NCBI RefSeq assembly: GCF_019393635.1
Contig: NC_057867.1
Location: forward strand, 50,602,143-50,666,142
Source: Dromiciops gliroides
Taxonomy: Eukaryota; Chordata; Mammalia; Microbiotheria; Microbiotheriidae
Reading direction: 5' to 3'
DNA length: 64,000 bases
Positions 1-11,839 of the stretch are shown here, piece after piece. A model generated the notes under the pieces. That model had not been told where the DNA came from. It searched no databases and worked only from the letters and a program-made list of their open reading frames with translations. Both the position numbers and the translations under genes were made by a program. The stretch's first letter is position 1, and each line of letters opens with the position of its first letter.

Positions 1-29
1 CCACTACCTCTGTGTTGTAAGAAAGTTTG

Positions 30-182
30 AGTGGATAAAGCACCAGCCCTACATTCAGGAAGACCTGAGTTCAAATCCGGCCTCAGACACTTGACACTTA
101 CTAGCTGTGTGACCCTGGGCAAGTCACTTAACCCTCATTGTCCTGCAAAAAGACAAAAAAAAAAGACAAAACAAACAAAAAA
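30..182 (+). mobile_element. CORE-SINE, subfamily A, 5'-truncated
   Basis: Core and A-type tail (cattgtcctgcaaaa) with the first bases of the head missing. Confidence 0.9.
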
Positions 183-806
183 GCCATATAGATCTTTCCT
201 TGCTTCTGTAAATTTATCATATACATAATTTTTACAGAACACTAATATTCCATTATATTCACGTACCACAATTTGTTTAGGCATTCCCCAAATTAATGGG
301 CATCTACTTTGTTTCTAGTTTTTAGCAATCACTAAAAAATGCTGCTATAAATATTTTGGAGTATATGGGGACTTTTTTTTCTTATCAGTGGCTTCCTTGG
401 GGTATAAGCCTAGTAATGGGGTCTCTGTTAAAAAGGGTATGGTATTTTAGTCACTTTATTTTCATAATTCCAAATTGCTTTCCAAAATGGCTGTGTCATT
501 TCACAACACCACCAAGAGTGCCTTAGTGTGTCTGTCATTCCACAACTCTTCCAACATCGACTTGCCATTTTTTGTCATTTTTTGCAAATTCCATGATGAA
601 GGTGAAACTGCACAGTTGTTTTGATTTGAATTTCTCTTGCTATGAATGATTTGGAGCATTTTTTTATGTGGTTGTAAATACTTTTCAGTTCTTTTGAAAA
701 CTGTTGATGACTTTTGACCATTTATCTATTGGGGAACGGCTCTTAGTTGTATATATTTATTAATTGTTTATATATCTTGGATACCAAACCCTTATCAGAG
801 AAATTT

Positions 807-1253
807 TATTTTATTTTTTATAATAAAAATTTTTATTTATAGTTTGGGGTTCCAATTTTATCCCTCTTTCCCTCCCCTCCCTGAGGCGGGAAACAATCAG
901 ATATGGGTTATATATGTATGATTACGTAAAACATGACCATATTTGTCATTTTGTACAAGAAAACGATTAAAAGAAAAAAATGAAAGAAAGTGGAAAATAG
1001 CATGCTTCAGTCTGTTCCATCAATATCAGTTCTTTCTTTGGAGGTATGTTTCATCAATAGACCTTTGGGATTGTCTTGGATCATGGTATTGCTGAGAATA
1101 GTCAAGTCATTCACAGATCTTCATCAAACAATATTGCTGTCTCTGTGCACATTGTGTCTCTGCTCACTTCACTATACATCACTTCCTACATGTCTTTCCA
1201 GGCCTTTCTGAAGTCATCCTGCTTGTCATTTCTCATAACACAATAATATTCCA
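807..1253 (-). mobile_element. L1 3' end inserted in older L1
   Basis: A 5'-truncated L1 3' region with its poly-A side at the left. It is flanked by the 14-bp duplication tatcagagaaattt (793-806 and 1254-1267). The DNA on either side is the older L1, so the order of insertion is clear. Confidence 0.85.
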
Positions 1254-2380
1254 TATCAGAGAAATTTGAACCAAGGACTTTTTACCTATTCATCCACTTT
1301 CCTTCTTATCCTAGATGCATTCATGTCTATGTAGAAGTTTTTCAGTTTCAAGTAACCAAAGTCATTATTTTATTTTTTAAGTTGCCTCTATCTTTGTTTG
1401 GTTAAAAATGTACCTCCTGTCCATAGCTACGAGAAGTATATAATCTGCTTCTCTTCTAATTTTTATAATATAACCTTTAATATAAAGGCCATGTATTCAT
1501 TTAGAATGTATTGTGGAATGTGAAGTGTTGTTCTAAGTCTAATTCTTGTCATACTGCTTTCTAATTTTTCAGAAGTTTTATCAAATATAGAATTTTTCCC
1601 TAGGTAATTTATGTTTTCTACTTTATCAAACACTGGGATATTCAGTTCTAGTGTTTCTGAATCTCCCTTGTTTAGTTGGCTCCAATATCAGATGACTGCT
1701 GCTTTATAATAGAGTTTAAGGTCTGGAACTATTCCCCATTCATCCTTACTTCTTTTCATTATTTTCCTTGATGTTCTAGATCCTTTTTTCCCAAATGGAT
1801 TCTGTTATTATTTTTTATCAAGTTCTATAAAGTATCCCTTGGAAATTTGATTGGTATAGCATTAAAATGTAAATTAATTTTGGTAGTATTATTATTTTAA
1901 TTATATTGACATGGCCTTACCATGAACACTGGATATTTCTCCAACTATTTAAATTGTTCTTTGTTTCTTTAAGGAGCACTTTGTAATTGAATCTATACAA
2001 GTCTTTCATGTGCTTTGAGAGGTGAATCCCCAGATATTTTGTGCATTTTGTAGTTTGGGGGAATGGGATCTCTCTATTATTGCTTTTGTGTTTTGTTGTT
2101 ATTATAATATAGAAATACCATTGATTTTTGAGATTTATTTTGTAGCCTGCAACCTTGTTGAAGCTATTACCTCTGTATCTTTGTTCATTTCCTAGGACTT
2201 TTTAAGTAAACCATCATATCATCAGCAAACAGCAAATATCCTCTTTACCTATCTTTATTCCTTTAATTTTTTTCACTTGTCTTATTGCTGTAGCTAGCAT
2301 TTCCAGAACTATATGAAATAATAGTGGGGAGAGTGGGCATCCTTGCTTCACTCTTTTATTTATTGAAAATGGTTCTAGTG

Positions 2381-2545
2381 GGGCAGCTAGGTGGCGCAGT
2401 GGATAAAGCACTGGCCCTGGATTCAGGAGGACCTGAGTTCAAAGCCAGCCTCAGACAATTGACACTTACTAGCTGTGTGATCCTGGGCAAGTCACAACCC
2501 TCATTGCCCTGCAAAAAAACAAAAAACAAAAAACAAACAAAAAAA
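2381..2545 (+). mobile_element. CORE-SINE, subfamily A, in L1
   Basis: Perfect 16-bp TSD gaaaatggttctagtg at 2365-2380 and 2546-2561. It splits L1 ORF2. Confidence 0.95.
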
Positions 2546-3035
2546 GAAAATGGTTCTAGTGTATCCCCATTACAGATGATGCTTGCTTTTAGTTTTAGAT
2601 AGATTCTTGTAATGATATTTTTTAAAGGCCCCTCTTTGCTTATACTTTATAGGATTTTTATCATAAAAGAATCTATTTTTCAAATGCCTTTTCTGCATCT
2701 GTTGAAATGATCATGTAATTTTGGATGTTTGGGGATTTGATATAATTAATTAAACTGACTATTTTCCTAATATTGAGCCATCCTTGTATCCCTGGTATAA
2801 ATCCCACTTCTTCATAATTCTTGGATAAATTTCTTGGATAAATCGCTGTAGTCTGTATGATAAGATTTTGTTTAAAGTTTTTGCTTATAATTTTTTCTAT
2901 GTTTTATCTTTTCTGGTTTAGGTATTAGGGCTGTATTTGTCTCATAAAAGGGTTCTAGTAGGGTGCTTTCTTTCTCAATTTTTAAGAATAATTTGTAAAG
3001 TATGGGTACTAACTGTTATTTAAAAATTTGATAGA

Positions 3036-3187
3036 TGGGTCAGCTAGGTGGCATAGTGGATAAAGCACTGGCCCTAGTTTCAGGAGGACCTGAGTTCAAA
3101 TCTGGCCTCAGACACTTGACACTTAACTAGCTGTGTGACCCTGGGCAAGTCACTTAACCCTCATTGCCTTGCCGCCCCCCCCCCCCC
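3036..3187 (+). mobile_element. CORE-SINE, subfamily A
   Basis: It ends in a run of about 14 C instead of an A tail. Imperfect repeats aatttgatag and aattgatag flank it. Confidence 0.9.
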
Positions 3188-3535
3188 AATTGATAGAAAT
3201 TTTCTGCAAATCCATCAGGATAAGGATCTTTTTGTTCCTTTAGTAGTTCCTTTACAACTTGATCTTTTTCCTTTTCTGAAATTGGGTTATTTAAGATCTC
3301 TATCTAGTCTTCTGATCATTAGAGTATTTTATATTTTTGAAGATACCTATTTCTTTGATTGGTATAGCATTAAAATGTACCTATTTCTTTTCTGTTCTCT
3401 ATTTTGATAGCGTGTAACTGTGCATGTGTTCTGAATATTTTTATTTCTTTGGGGTTTGCTGTAATTTCACCTTGCTTTTTGCTATTTTATTGGTTTGATT
3501 TTCTGCTCTCTTCTTTGTAATCAGATTAGCTAACA

Positions 3536-4040
3536 GATATCAAACTTACAAGGATTATTGATCCTATAAAATGGAAAGCCAAATGGAATTTGCATTTGAA
3601 ATTTATACTCGGAAAGCAATTTGGAAGATTTGAACAGTAAAGACCAATCAGAGGTTGTGGAGGCATATGAGGTGGAAGGCAAAGCAGACAAAGAAGTGAT
3701 AGAATGAACAGAATTTTTGATGGTTTTGACCAAAGAAGGAAGTGCGAATTTGAAATGTGAAAAGGATAAACAGCAATAAAGCAGGAGACAAAAAGGGTGA
3801 AGGATGAGTTGCCATGGAGGAGGCTGTGGTAACAGAGCAGCATGGAATACCTGAAAGAGAATCTTTAATGAAGGGGAGTGTGGAAATAGCTTCCATTTTA
3901 GCTTTAGCATCCTATCTCTCAACAGTATTAGGTAATCAAGGGCTCAGAAACAGTGGAAGAAACTGCTAAAAGATAGTCCCCAATACCCATTTCACTAGTG
4001 GCAGAATTTATATGTTTATTTCAAGGAGGAAGTCCTATAT
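3536..4040. other. Unassigned stretch
   Basis: Three overlapping open frames on the minus strand exist but look random. No repeat is recognised. Confidence 0.3.
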
Positions 4041-4055
4041 AACAGATTACTAGAT

Positions 4056-4619
4056 TTCTTTTTAAAAATTTTTTTTATTGATAATACTTTTATTCAGAGC
4101 CTTATTATACATCATGCTGTCTGAAAACTAAATTGAAATAATTATAAATGTAACAATTACTTCCCCTCTCTTGTATCTTTTGCACTTTCTTGTTCTCTGC
4201 AGGATCCCTGTATTCTCCTACCACCCCCCTTAGGTCATTGCAACAATCAAGCTATTATGTTGTGAATTATATTTAAGATTAGATTCTCTGTGGACGAGAA
4301 TAATCCCTATACCTTTTGTTGTTGTTGTTGTTTTGGTGGGGTTTTTTTTAATCATAAAAGGATTTTATTGTTTTCCATTTACATGTAAAGATAGTTTTCA
4401 ACATTTGTTTTCATAAGATTTTTAGTTACAAATTTTTCTCCCTCCCTCCCTTCCCTCACCCCTCCCCAAGAAAGAAAACAATTTGATATAGGTTATGTGT
4501 GTATAATCACATTAAATATATTTCTGCATTAGTCATGTCGTGAAAGAAGAATCAGAACACAAGTGAAAAACTTCAAAAAAGAAAAAAAAACAGCCCAAAA
4601 GTAGAAACAGTATGGTTTT
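4056..4619 (-). mobile_element. Compound L1 3' end insertion
   Basis: The 12-bp duplication agattactagat (4044-4055 and 4620-4631) bounds the block. Inside are two L1 3'-UTR-like pieces, the second starting near 4330 after a (TTG)n run, suggesting an insertion within an insertion. Confidence 0.65.
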
Positions 4620-4631
4620 AGATTACTAGAT

Positions 4632-5270
4632 ATATACATATATAGATAGTGAACCAGCACTAGATAAATATTTGGTAGTAGCATTTGTCATTTTTTTGCT
4701 TATTATGTCACTTTTTAGCCAGATAGCAATAGTTGTGATTATGATTTTTTTAAACCTTTGACTTGCTGATTTTCTTTAGCTCAAGCTTCATGGCAGTGTT
4801 TAAAGACATTTTATTTTTCAGAAGGTCTTGCTGAGTTGAGATATTTTGATATCAATATCATTCAGTGTCACTAATATTCATAGGAACATAAATTGAATAA
4901 GGGATAAAAATTGGCTAACACATGCCTCAAATTGGACAAATTTTAGTGTTTCATTCTAGGGTATTGCTTTTTTCATCTTAATGTATTATTGATGCCTTTT
5001 CTTCTTTATTCCTCATAAATTTTCTAATGTACCCACTTCCTTCACTTCGCTCACCCCCATATAAACCTCCTTTGCCACAAATAAAACCAATCATCACAGT
5101 GTCCAATGGTGTATACAATATTCAGCATCCGTAGGCTTCCACCTTTCTACTGAGAGGCAGGGGGTGTTTCATGATCTGTAGTCTGGAAATAATAGCAATT
5201 ATTATGTTGATCCTGAATTTTTTATCTTTCTTTTTTTTGAATTGTTATAACTTCATTGAAAATCATTTTG
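4632..5270. other. Unassigned AT-rich stretch
   Basis: No coding or repeat signal seen. Confidence 0.3.
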
Positions 5271-5414
5271 GGGGGAGCAGCTAGGTGGCACAGTAGACAA
5301 ATTACCAGCCCTGGATTCAGGAGGACCTGAGTTCAAATCCGGCCTCAGACACTTGACATTTACTATCTTTGTGACCCTGGGCAAGTCACTTAACCCTCAT
5401 TGTCCCCCCCCCCC
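5271..5414 (+). mobile_element. CORE-SINE, subfamily A
   Basis: Full head and core; the tail has become a C run like the copy at 3036. Confidence 0.9.
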
Positions 5415-5769
5415 GATTTTTTTTCTAATGGCTCTTATTAGTCATTCTCTTTAAGCTCTCCAATCTCTTTTCTCTTTCCAGTCTCTTTAAATAAGTACTT
5501 TTATTTGTTGCTTTAATTTAGCTCTTTAAACATTCTACTTTTATCATTTACAGTCACCTTATCTTTTTTTCTATTCTGTACAACAGCTGTGTTCTCTTTG
5601 ATGTGGAAAAGATGTTCAAGTTAATCAGGATCTTTCAGAACTTCTCTAGGAATTTTTGGTTTTGAATTTGGCTTTGATTTTTAATGTGCATTATGATGTT
5701 ACAACTGACGTATTACTTGTTTAATTGAGTATAAAATCAGAGTTTAAAAATCTAAAGCAATTATTCCTT
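5415..5769. other. Unassigned AT-rich stretch
   Basis: Perhaps old L1, but I cannot support it. Confidence 0.25.
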
Positions 5770-5990
5770 TTTTAAAAAAGAGGCTTTTGCAATAGCCCAG
5801 GCAAATGGTAAAGGGGGCCTGTGTGAGGGTGGTAGCAGTGGGAATAGAAAGGAAGGGCCAAGTGCAAACACTGTTACAGTGGTAAAATTGACAGGACTTG
5901 GCAACTGATTGGCCAGGAGTAGGAAGGGTGAGATAAATGTTGAAGGTACCCCAAGATTGTGAATATGGGAGACAAATTGAGAGATTCTCT
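5770..5990 (+). repeat. Ancient interspersed repeat, middle part
   Basis: It holds 'gggtggtagcagtgggaata' and 'aaattgacaggacttggcaa', features of an old mammalian repeat whose upstream part lies at 46350-47110. I cannot give its database name. Confidence 0.45.
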
Positions 5991-6270
5991 GTTTTTTCTA
6001 CGAGCCAGCCCTTTCCAGTGACCTACATGTCTACATGATATAAAGTACTGCCTTGAATGGGCCTCCACGAAGGGCAAGGTCAAGGAGTCGTAGTGCATTG
6101 CTGGTTCATTAGATTAGGCCCCGTCTTCCAGAGGAGGAAAGAGTATATATGTAGATAAAGACAACCAGATTAGCTGGTGAATATCCTTCAGTGTGACCTC
6201 TAAATACAGCTCGTACTTTTAGATTTATCTGATCCACCCATGAATAGTATTTTTAAAGGCTGGTGAGGTT

Positions 6271-6526
6271 TTGTTATTGTTCCATCATTTTGAGTAACAT
6301 CTGACTCTTTGTGATCCCATTGGGGGTTTTCTTGGCAGAGATACTGGATTGGTTTGCCATTTCATTCTCTTGCTCTTTTTATAGATGAGGAAACTGAGGC
6401 AAACAGGGTGAAGTGACTTGTCCAGGGTCACACAGCTGCTAAGTGTTTGAGGCCAGATTTGAGCTCAGAAAGATGAGTCTTTCTGACTCCAGGCCTGGCA
6501 TGCTATCCATTGCGCCACCTAGCGAC
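6271..6526 (-). mobile_element. Long CORE-SINE (Mar1-like)
   Basis: A tRNA-like head at the right (gtcgctaggtggcgcaatgg on the minus strand), a MIR-type core and a long 3' part with 'tttgtgatcccattgggg'. Distinct from the common short CORE-SINE. Confidence 0.75.
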
Positions 6527-7406
6527 TAGAATGAGGCAGATGATTTTTGTTCACCTTGTATAGCTGTGTCAGGAAGCAATTATAGTTGTTCTGGCTGGTG
6601 GTAATGAGGCTAGACTGCGCTGGTACCTAAGATTTGAGATAGGAATGAACATTTCACAATTAACAGGAGGAGGTTTATTTAGCCATTGCAGAGAAAGGAC
6701 ATTCAAAGCAAGGAAATGCTCTTCTTTGAGGATATAGCCTTAATTAATTTGAGTTCTGTGTTGCCAGGGGTGGTTTGCTGGTCAAAATCCTGAGAGAGCA
6801 ACTGAAATTCTTTGTGCCCTCGCTTCTTTGTCTTTCAGGTGACCAGGAAACTAATTGTTAAGTTCATCAAGCCAAAGGATGGTTTCAGTACTTTTTAAGG
6901 AAAAGAATTAGGCTAGCCTACATAACAGGGGACCCTGGTAGTTATTCCTCCTGTCACCCAGGGCATAGAAGGAGATAGGTATGGATATGAGGAATACCAT
7001 GGAGGCTTAGTCAGTTTCCTTTCTGTAGACTCATGCTTGGACTGGAAGACCTCTGAGGTCCCTTCCAACTTTAAATCTATGATCCTATCATTTCAGTGTA
7101 AAACTGCACAGCTCCCAATATACATGGACCATTCAGAAGCAGCTGGTGGACTGGACCAAGCCAGTTGCTTGCAGCTATTATGGCTTTGGAGGGAATGAAT
7201 GACATTTGTTTCCATCCTGTTCAAAGTACCATGATGATTTCTAAAAGAAAATTATTTTGGAGATATCTATGGTAGGATTATTGCTATTGTGACTATACAT
7301 CCTCTGTATGACTTCATTTCTCCAGAGTGAGACCCTCAGGTGCCAATGAAGCATACATCTGGGACCCTTGTTACATGAATGGGTATGCCTACCAAATTGC
7401 TCATTT
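6527..7406. other. Unassigned stretch
   Basis: Only a short MIR-type tail (gaggtcccttccaacttta) near 7050 is recognisable. Confidence 0.3.
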
Positions 7407-7523
7407 GCGCTCTCGCTCTTTCTCGCTCTTTCTCTTTCTTTCTCTGTCTCTCTCTGTCTCTCTCTGTCTCTCTCTGTATGTCTCTTTCTCTCTCTGTCTC
7501 TGTCTCTATATATAGTGTGTATA

Positions 7524-7601
<78 letters not shown>

Positions 7602-7602
7602 G
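7407..7602. repeat. Compound microsatellite (TCTC)n-(GT)n-(TA)n
   Basis: A pyrimidine run (7407-7508), then about 12 GT units, then over 25 TA units. Open frames here are artefacts. Confidence 0.95.
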
Positions 7603-7689
7603 GTGTCAGTAAACCCTACAATTAGATCAACTAAGTATGAGGGTTTATTTTCTTGAGTTCTTGTTGAATTGAATTCCCAAACACATCAC

Positions 7690-7835
7690 AATATAAGGCA
7701 GTGTAGCAGAGTGGAGAAAGAGCCCATCTGAGGCCAGGAAGACTTGTGTTCAAGTTCTGCCTCTGACGCACACCCACTTACTGGCCCTAGGCAAGTCATT
7801 TGGCCTCTCAATGCTCATGGACAACTCTATGACTC
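7690..7835 (+). mobile_element. MIR
   Basis: MIR head and core ending 'ccctaggcaagtcatttggc'. Confidence 0.7.
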
Positions 7836-7898
7836 TAAATTTTAGAGAACAGGCCAGCCCAGAAGGGGTTTCCTCATCTGAGATTTCCCATAGTCACA

Positions 7899-8200
7899 GT
7901 GCCTACTCTTATCACGGGGGTGAATGGAGGTGCTGTGGACAGAAATAGTGACATCAGAAGGAAGATCAGATTCCAGGGAAAGGTAGCCCATTTCAGGTGT
8001 GTTAAGTTGGCAGTGCTGGCAGGCATCCAAGTTGAGATCTCCTCTAGGTCATTGGAGAAGTGGGCCTGGAGCTCAGAAGAGATGTCAGGGCTAAAATAAA
8101 GATTTGGGAATTATCTGCATAGATGTGGTGGTCAAAGCTATGGGAAACTGTATGAGATGACCGAGAGGAAGACTGCAGGAGAAGGAACAGAAGAGGCCCA
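7899..8200 (+). repeat. Ancient interspersed repeat, 3' part
   Basis: 'agatttgggaattatctgca' and 'tagatgtggtggtcaaagc' match the downstream part of the same old repeat family as 5770 and 46350. A related scrap (gcacagatgtgggatgaag) lies at 9060-9160. Confidence 0.4.
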
Positions 8201-8214
8201 CAGTAAAGTGTTAG

Positions 8215-8515
8215 GAATAGGAATAACTCCCATTTCTCTGGTATTTGAAGGTTTACTAAGCACTTGCCTCCCAACAATGCTGAGAGGACGGTGGTGCCAA
8301 TATTGTCTCGGTTCTGTAGATAAGGAAGCTGAGGCTCTAAAAGGCTCACAGAACTAGAAGTGATTTTGGAGGGTCTTGAGTCCAATCCCTTCATGTAACA
8401 GATGAGGAAACAGAGGCATAAGGAGATCACACAGCTAGCAAGCGTTTGAGGCAGGATTCAAACTCAGGTCTTCTTGACTCCAGGTCTATGGCCCATTCAA
8501 CTCCACTACCCTGCT
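8215..8515 (-). mobile_element. Two adjacent MIR copies
   Basis: Two core motifs (gataaggaagctgaggctct and cagatgaggaaacagaggca), both antisense. Confidence 0.65.
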
Positions 8516-8717
8516 AAGCGATTTTCCCACACAGCTGTTAAGTGTCCTAGGTGAGATGGGACCCCAGGTTTTCAGATGACAAGTCTTGTATTCTATCCTC
8601 TACCTCCCAGGAAGACAGCGAGGGGGTTAATACTTACCCAGCCCCCAGCAGCCTTGACTACCGTGGACCAAAAAGTGTTTAGACCCTCAGAGGCTATGGG
8701 AGTTTTTCCTGCTCTAC

Positions 8718-8945
8718 AACAGTGGTGTCAAACTCAGATAATAACAGGAGCCACTAATCTGTACCTAAGGATGGTCCACTTATTAAATTAGTTTTCAAAT
8801 GTAATATGATCGGTGTTTTGTTGTATTTTTCTTTTTCGTTAAGCCTTCCCCAATTACATTTTAATCTAGTTCAGGCTGTACTTCGGAGTGTTTTGGCCAT
8901 ATGTGACCTGCAAGCCATGTGTTTTCCACCAATGTGCTAAAACTT
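8718..8945. mobile_element. Possible hAT-like DNA transposon remnant
   Basis: It starts cagtggtgtcaaactca, resembling hAT-Charlie-type termini. The inner part mentions 'catatgtgacctgcaagcca', as in such elements. It is decayed. Confidence 0.35.
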
Positions 8946-9199
8946 CAGCTCATTGTGTAATGCTAGGATGAGGCAGAGGTGCCAGAGTAGACGCAAATTA
9001 AACCTATCAATCAAGACGATGTACCTTCTTTAAAGAAACTTCTTTCAAGAGCATCTGCATCACCAGGGTTCAGTGGAGCTGAGAAGAGAAGTCAGGGTGA
9101 GAGATAAACCTTTGGGAATTAGCTGCACAGATGTGGGATGAAGCAGAACACAAAGGATTCAAGAGAAAACCGGGAATTTCCATTTCAGTCTATTTTGCT

Positions 9200-9600
9200 T
9201 TGTTTTTCAAATAGTATTGTATTTTTTTCTAATTCCATGTAAAGGGAGTTTGTAACATTCATTTTATTTTGTGTTTTTTTGTTTGGTTGGTTTTTGTTTT
9301 TGTGAGGCAATTGGGGTTAAGTGACTTGTCACACAGCTAGTATTAAGTGTCTGAGGCCGGATTTGAACTCAGGTCCTCCTGACTCCAGGGCCGGTGCTCT
9401 ATCCACTGTGCCACCTAGCTGCCCCAGTAACATTCATTTTAAAAGAAGATTTTGAGTTCCAAATTATTCTGCTGCCCTCCTTCCTCTTTCTCTTCCCCAA
9501 GACGGCAAGAATCTCATATAGGTTATACATGTGCAATCATGTTGAACGTATTTCTACCCCATGATTCTCTTATTATGATACTTCTTAGAATTTTGTAACT
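9200..9600 (-). mobile_element. L1 3' UTR fragment split by a SINE
   Basis: It shares the recurrent L1 3' pattern (gttccaaatt ... tataggttatacatgtgcaatca). A SINE with 15-bp TSDs lies at 9267-9426. Confidence 0.7.
9267..9426 (-). mobile_element. CORE-SINE, subfamily B
   Basis: 15-bp TSD gtaacattcatttta at 9252-9266 and 9427-9441, within an L1 3' UTR. A few core bases are deleted. Confidence 0.95.
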
Positions 9601-9656
9601 TAAGATGCCTTCCTTCCTTCCTCTGAGGAATGCAAATGAGCTGATAATGCTTTTTT

Positions 9657-9814
9657 GTTTGTTTGTTTTTTTGTTTTTTGCGGGGCAATGGGGGTTAAGT
9701 GACTTGCCCAGGGTCACACAGCTGGTAAGTGCCAAGTGTCTGAGGCCGGATTTGAACTCAGGTACTCCTGACTCCAGGGCCAGTGCTTTATCCACTGCGC
9801 CACCTAGCTGCCCC
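9657..9814 (-). mobile_element. CORE-SINE, subfamily A
   Basis: 16-bp TSD ctgataatgctttttt at 9641-9656 and 9815-9830. Confidence 0.95.
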
Positions 9815-9830
9815 CTGATAATGCTTTTTT

Positions 9831-10127
9831 GAGAATATATACATTCATAAACACATGACCATAGGAATGATCAAAGCCTTCTTCCTTCCCCCATATTCAG
9901 ATCATTGTGTATTAGAGGTATACTTCCTGGCTCCTAGAGAGTATATTTCATGTATATTAAGGGGGAAAGTTAGAAGCACTTGCCTCAGAGGGACAACCCA
10001 AGGCCATCCTATTGGCATTGACCAGACAATTCAGTCAGGACTGCCAGGCAAGTTTCATGCCCATCTTAATCAGCTGCTATTCTAATATACTTACGTAGTT
10101 TTTTTTTTTAAATGAGATTTGTTTGAT
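9831..10127. other. Unassigned stretch
   Basis: Nothing recognised between two SINEs. Confidence 0.3.
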
Positions 10128-10137
10128 ACTTCTTGGG

Positions 10138-10305
10138 TTTTTGTTTTTTTGGGTTTTTTTGTTTTTTTTTGTGGGGCAATGAGGGTTAAGTGACTTGCCC
10201 AGGGTCACACAGCTAGTAAGTGTCAAGTGTCTGAGGCTGGATTTGAATTCAGGCACTCCTGAATTCAAGGCCGGTGCTTTATCCACTGTGCTACCTAGCT
10301 GCCCC
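10138..10305 (-). mobile_element. CORE-SINE, subfamily A
   Basis: 10-bp TSD acttcttggg at 10128-10137 and 10306-10315. Confidence 0.95.
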
Positions 10306-10427
10306 ACTTCTTGGGATTTTTATCCCCTATATTTCCAGGTGTATCTCTCCCTCAACTTTCTAGAGAGCTATACCTTTATAAGGTTCTTTTTTCTAGAGAG
10401 CTATATCTTTATAAGCTTCTTTTTTAT

Positions 10428-10569
10428 TTTTTTGCGGGGCAATGGGGGTTAAGTGACTTGCCCAGGGTCACACAGCCAGTAAGTGTCAAGTGTCTGAAGT
10501 TGGATTTGAACTCAGGAACTCCTGAATCCAGGGCTAGTGCTTTATCCACTGCGCCACCTAGCCGCCCCC
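10428..10569 (-). mobile_element. CORE-SINE, subfamily A
   Basis: 16-bp TSD taagcttcttttttat at 10412-10427 and 10570-10585. Confidence 0.95.
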
Positions 10570-10820
10570 TAAGCTTCTTTTTTATAAAAAGAAGAGAAAA
10601 TAAGGTTTTAAAAAATGGTTGAGCAAATTTAACATATCAAAGAAGTCTAACATCTACAGTCCCTAGCCCCAAACCTCTGCAAAGAAGTAGGAGAGAAGGG
10701 ATACCAGCAAAGACGACAGAGTAGGAAAAAGCACTACAGCCCATCTTTCTTCCACAATTGCTCCAGCAAAGATTAAAGAAGAATACCAAACTGAGGTAGT
10801 GATCAAGAAATCCAAGGAGA

Positions 10821-10968
10821 GGGGCAGCTAGGTGGCACAGTGGATAGAGCACCGGCCCTGGAGTCAGGAGTACCCGAGTTCAAATCCAGCCTCAGACACT
10901 TGACACTTGCTAGCTGTGTGACCCTGGGCAAGTCACTTAACCCCAATTGCCTCACTAAAAAAAAAAAA
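10821..10968 (+). mobile_element. CORE-SINE, subfamily B
   Basis: Near-perfect TSD (tccaaggaga and tcgaaggaga). Confidence 0.9.
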
Positions 10969-11225
10969 TCGAAGGAGAAACCACAGTGGGTCATTTTTTC
11001 AATGCAGGTAAGCACAGAGACACAGCTAGAAGCCGGTGGGTGCCAGGGAGGGGTTTTAGACAGGAAGGATTTAGCATACCCTTCCACTAGAGGGACTGGA
11101 CTGGGGCCTGTATCAGGGTCACAAATCCAGTGAGGACTGGGACTGAGGCTGTATATGCATCTATCAACTGGATTACTCTAACTTTAAAGTAGGGTGCAGA
11201 TCCATCATGAACTGAGGCTGTGTAC

Positions 11226-11312
11226 TAGGGCAAAGCTTCTTAAACTGTGGGTCACAACCCTATATGGGGGCTTGTAACTGAATGTGGCGGTCATGAAATA
11301 CAAAGCCTTAGC
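11226..11312 (+). mobile_element. hAT-like non-autonomous transposon terminus
   Basis: agggcaaagcttcttaaact followed by gtgggtcacaaccc is a well-known type of hAT terminal sequence. Only one end is visible. Confidence 0.45.
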
Positions 11313-11539
11313 CAAGTAATAGACTCCCTGAAAATTAGAATGAACCAAAAAGAAAATAATGATGCCACGAGACAATAAAAATATTAAGATGAAACCAAAA
11401 GATAAATAAAAATTATGGAATATGAAAAAATAACTGAACTAGAAGACAGGTTGAAGAGAAAAGAAGTCTAAGAATCATTGGCCTGTCTGAAAGCCATAAC
11501 CAAAAAGGGAGCCTGGATACCATAGTTCAAGAAATCATG

Positions 11540-11685
11540 GGGCATCTAGGTGGCACAGTAGATAAAGCACTGGTCCTGGATTCAGGAGGACCTGAGTTCA
11601 AATCCAACTTCAGACACTTGACACTTACTAGCTGTGTGACCCTGGGCAAGTCACTTAACCCCCTTTGCCCCGCAAAAAAAAAAAA
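11540..11685 (+). mobile_element. CORE-SINE, subfamily A, first of tandem pair
   Basis: Bounded by aaatcatg at 11532-11539 and 11686-11693, shared with the next SINE. Confidence 0.9.
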
Positions 11686-11694
11686 AAATCATGA

Positions 11695-11839
11695 GGGGCA
11701 GCTAGGTGGCGCAGTGGATAGAGCACCGGCCCTGGATTCAGGAGGACCTGAGTTCGAATCCAGCCTCAGACACTTGACACTTACTAGCTTTGTGACCTTG
11801 GGCAAGTCACTTAACCCTTATTGCCCAGCCCTCCCAAAA
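11695..11839 (+). mobile_element. CORE-SINE, subfamily A, second of tandem pair
   Basis: Bounded by aaatcatga at 11686-11694 and 11840-11848. With the previous SINE the target appears three times. Confidence 0.9.

Larger units (their letters stand above)
190..3535 (-). pseudogene. Old antisense L1 ORF2 remnant with nested insertions
   Basis: Read leftward, this is an aged L1. At 2411-2214 the frame keeps '[12 protein letters not shown]', the L1 RT box B. The far left holds the carboxyl end of ORF2. It contains a younger L1 3' end (807-1253), a SINE with perfect 16-bp TSDs (2381-2545) and another SINE (3036-3187). Stops are frequent and it is inactive. Confidence 0.8.

Noticed and set aside
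3526..3922. Three overlapping minus-strand frames of 82-130 codons
   Set aside because: All three frames are open at once, with no family resemblance, as expected for chance in a stretch poor in stop codons.
7327..7625. Overlapping open frames rich in S, L, V, Y and I
   Set aside because: They are translations of a compound microsatellite.
9657..9814. tRNA-like sequence
   Set aside because: The SINE heads derive from a tRNA promoter but lack a foldable complete tRNA, so no tRNA gene is called in the window.
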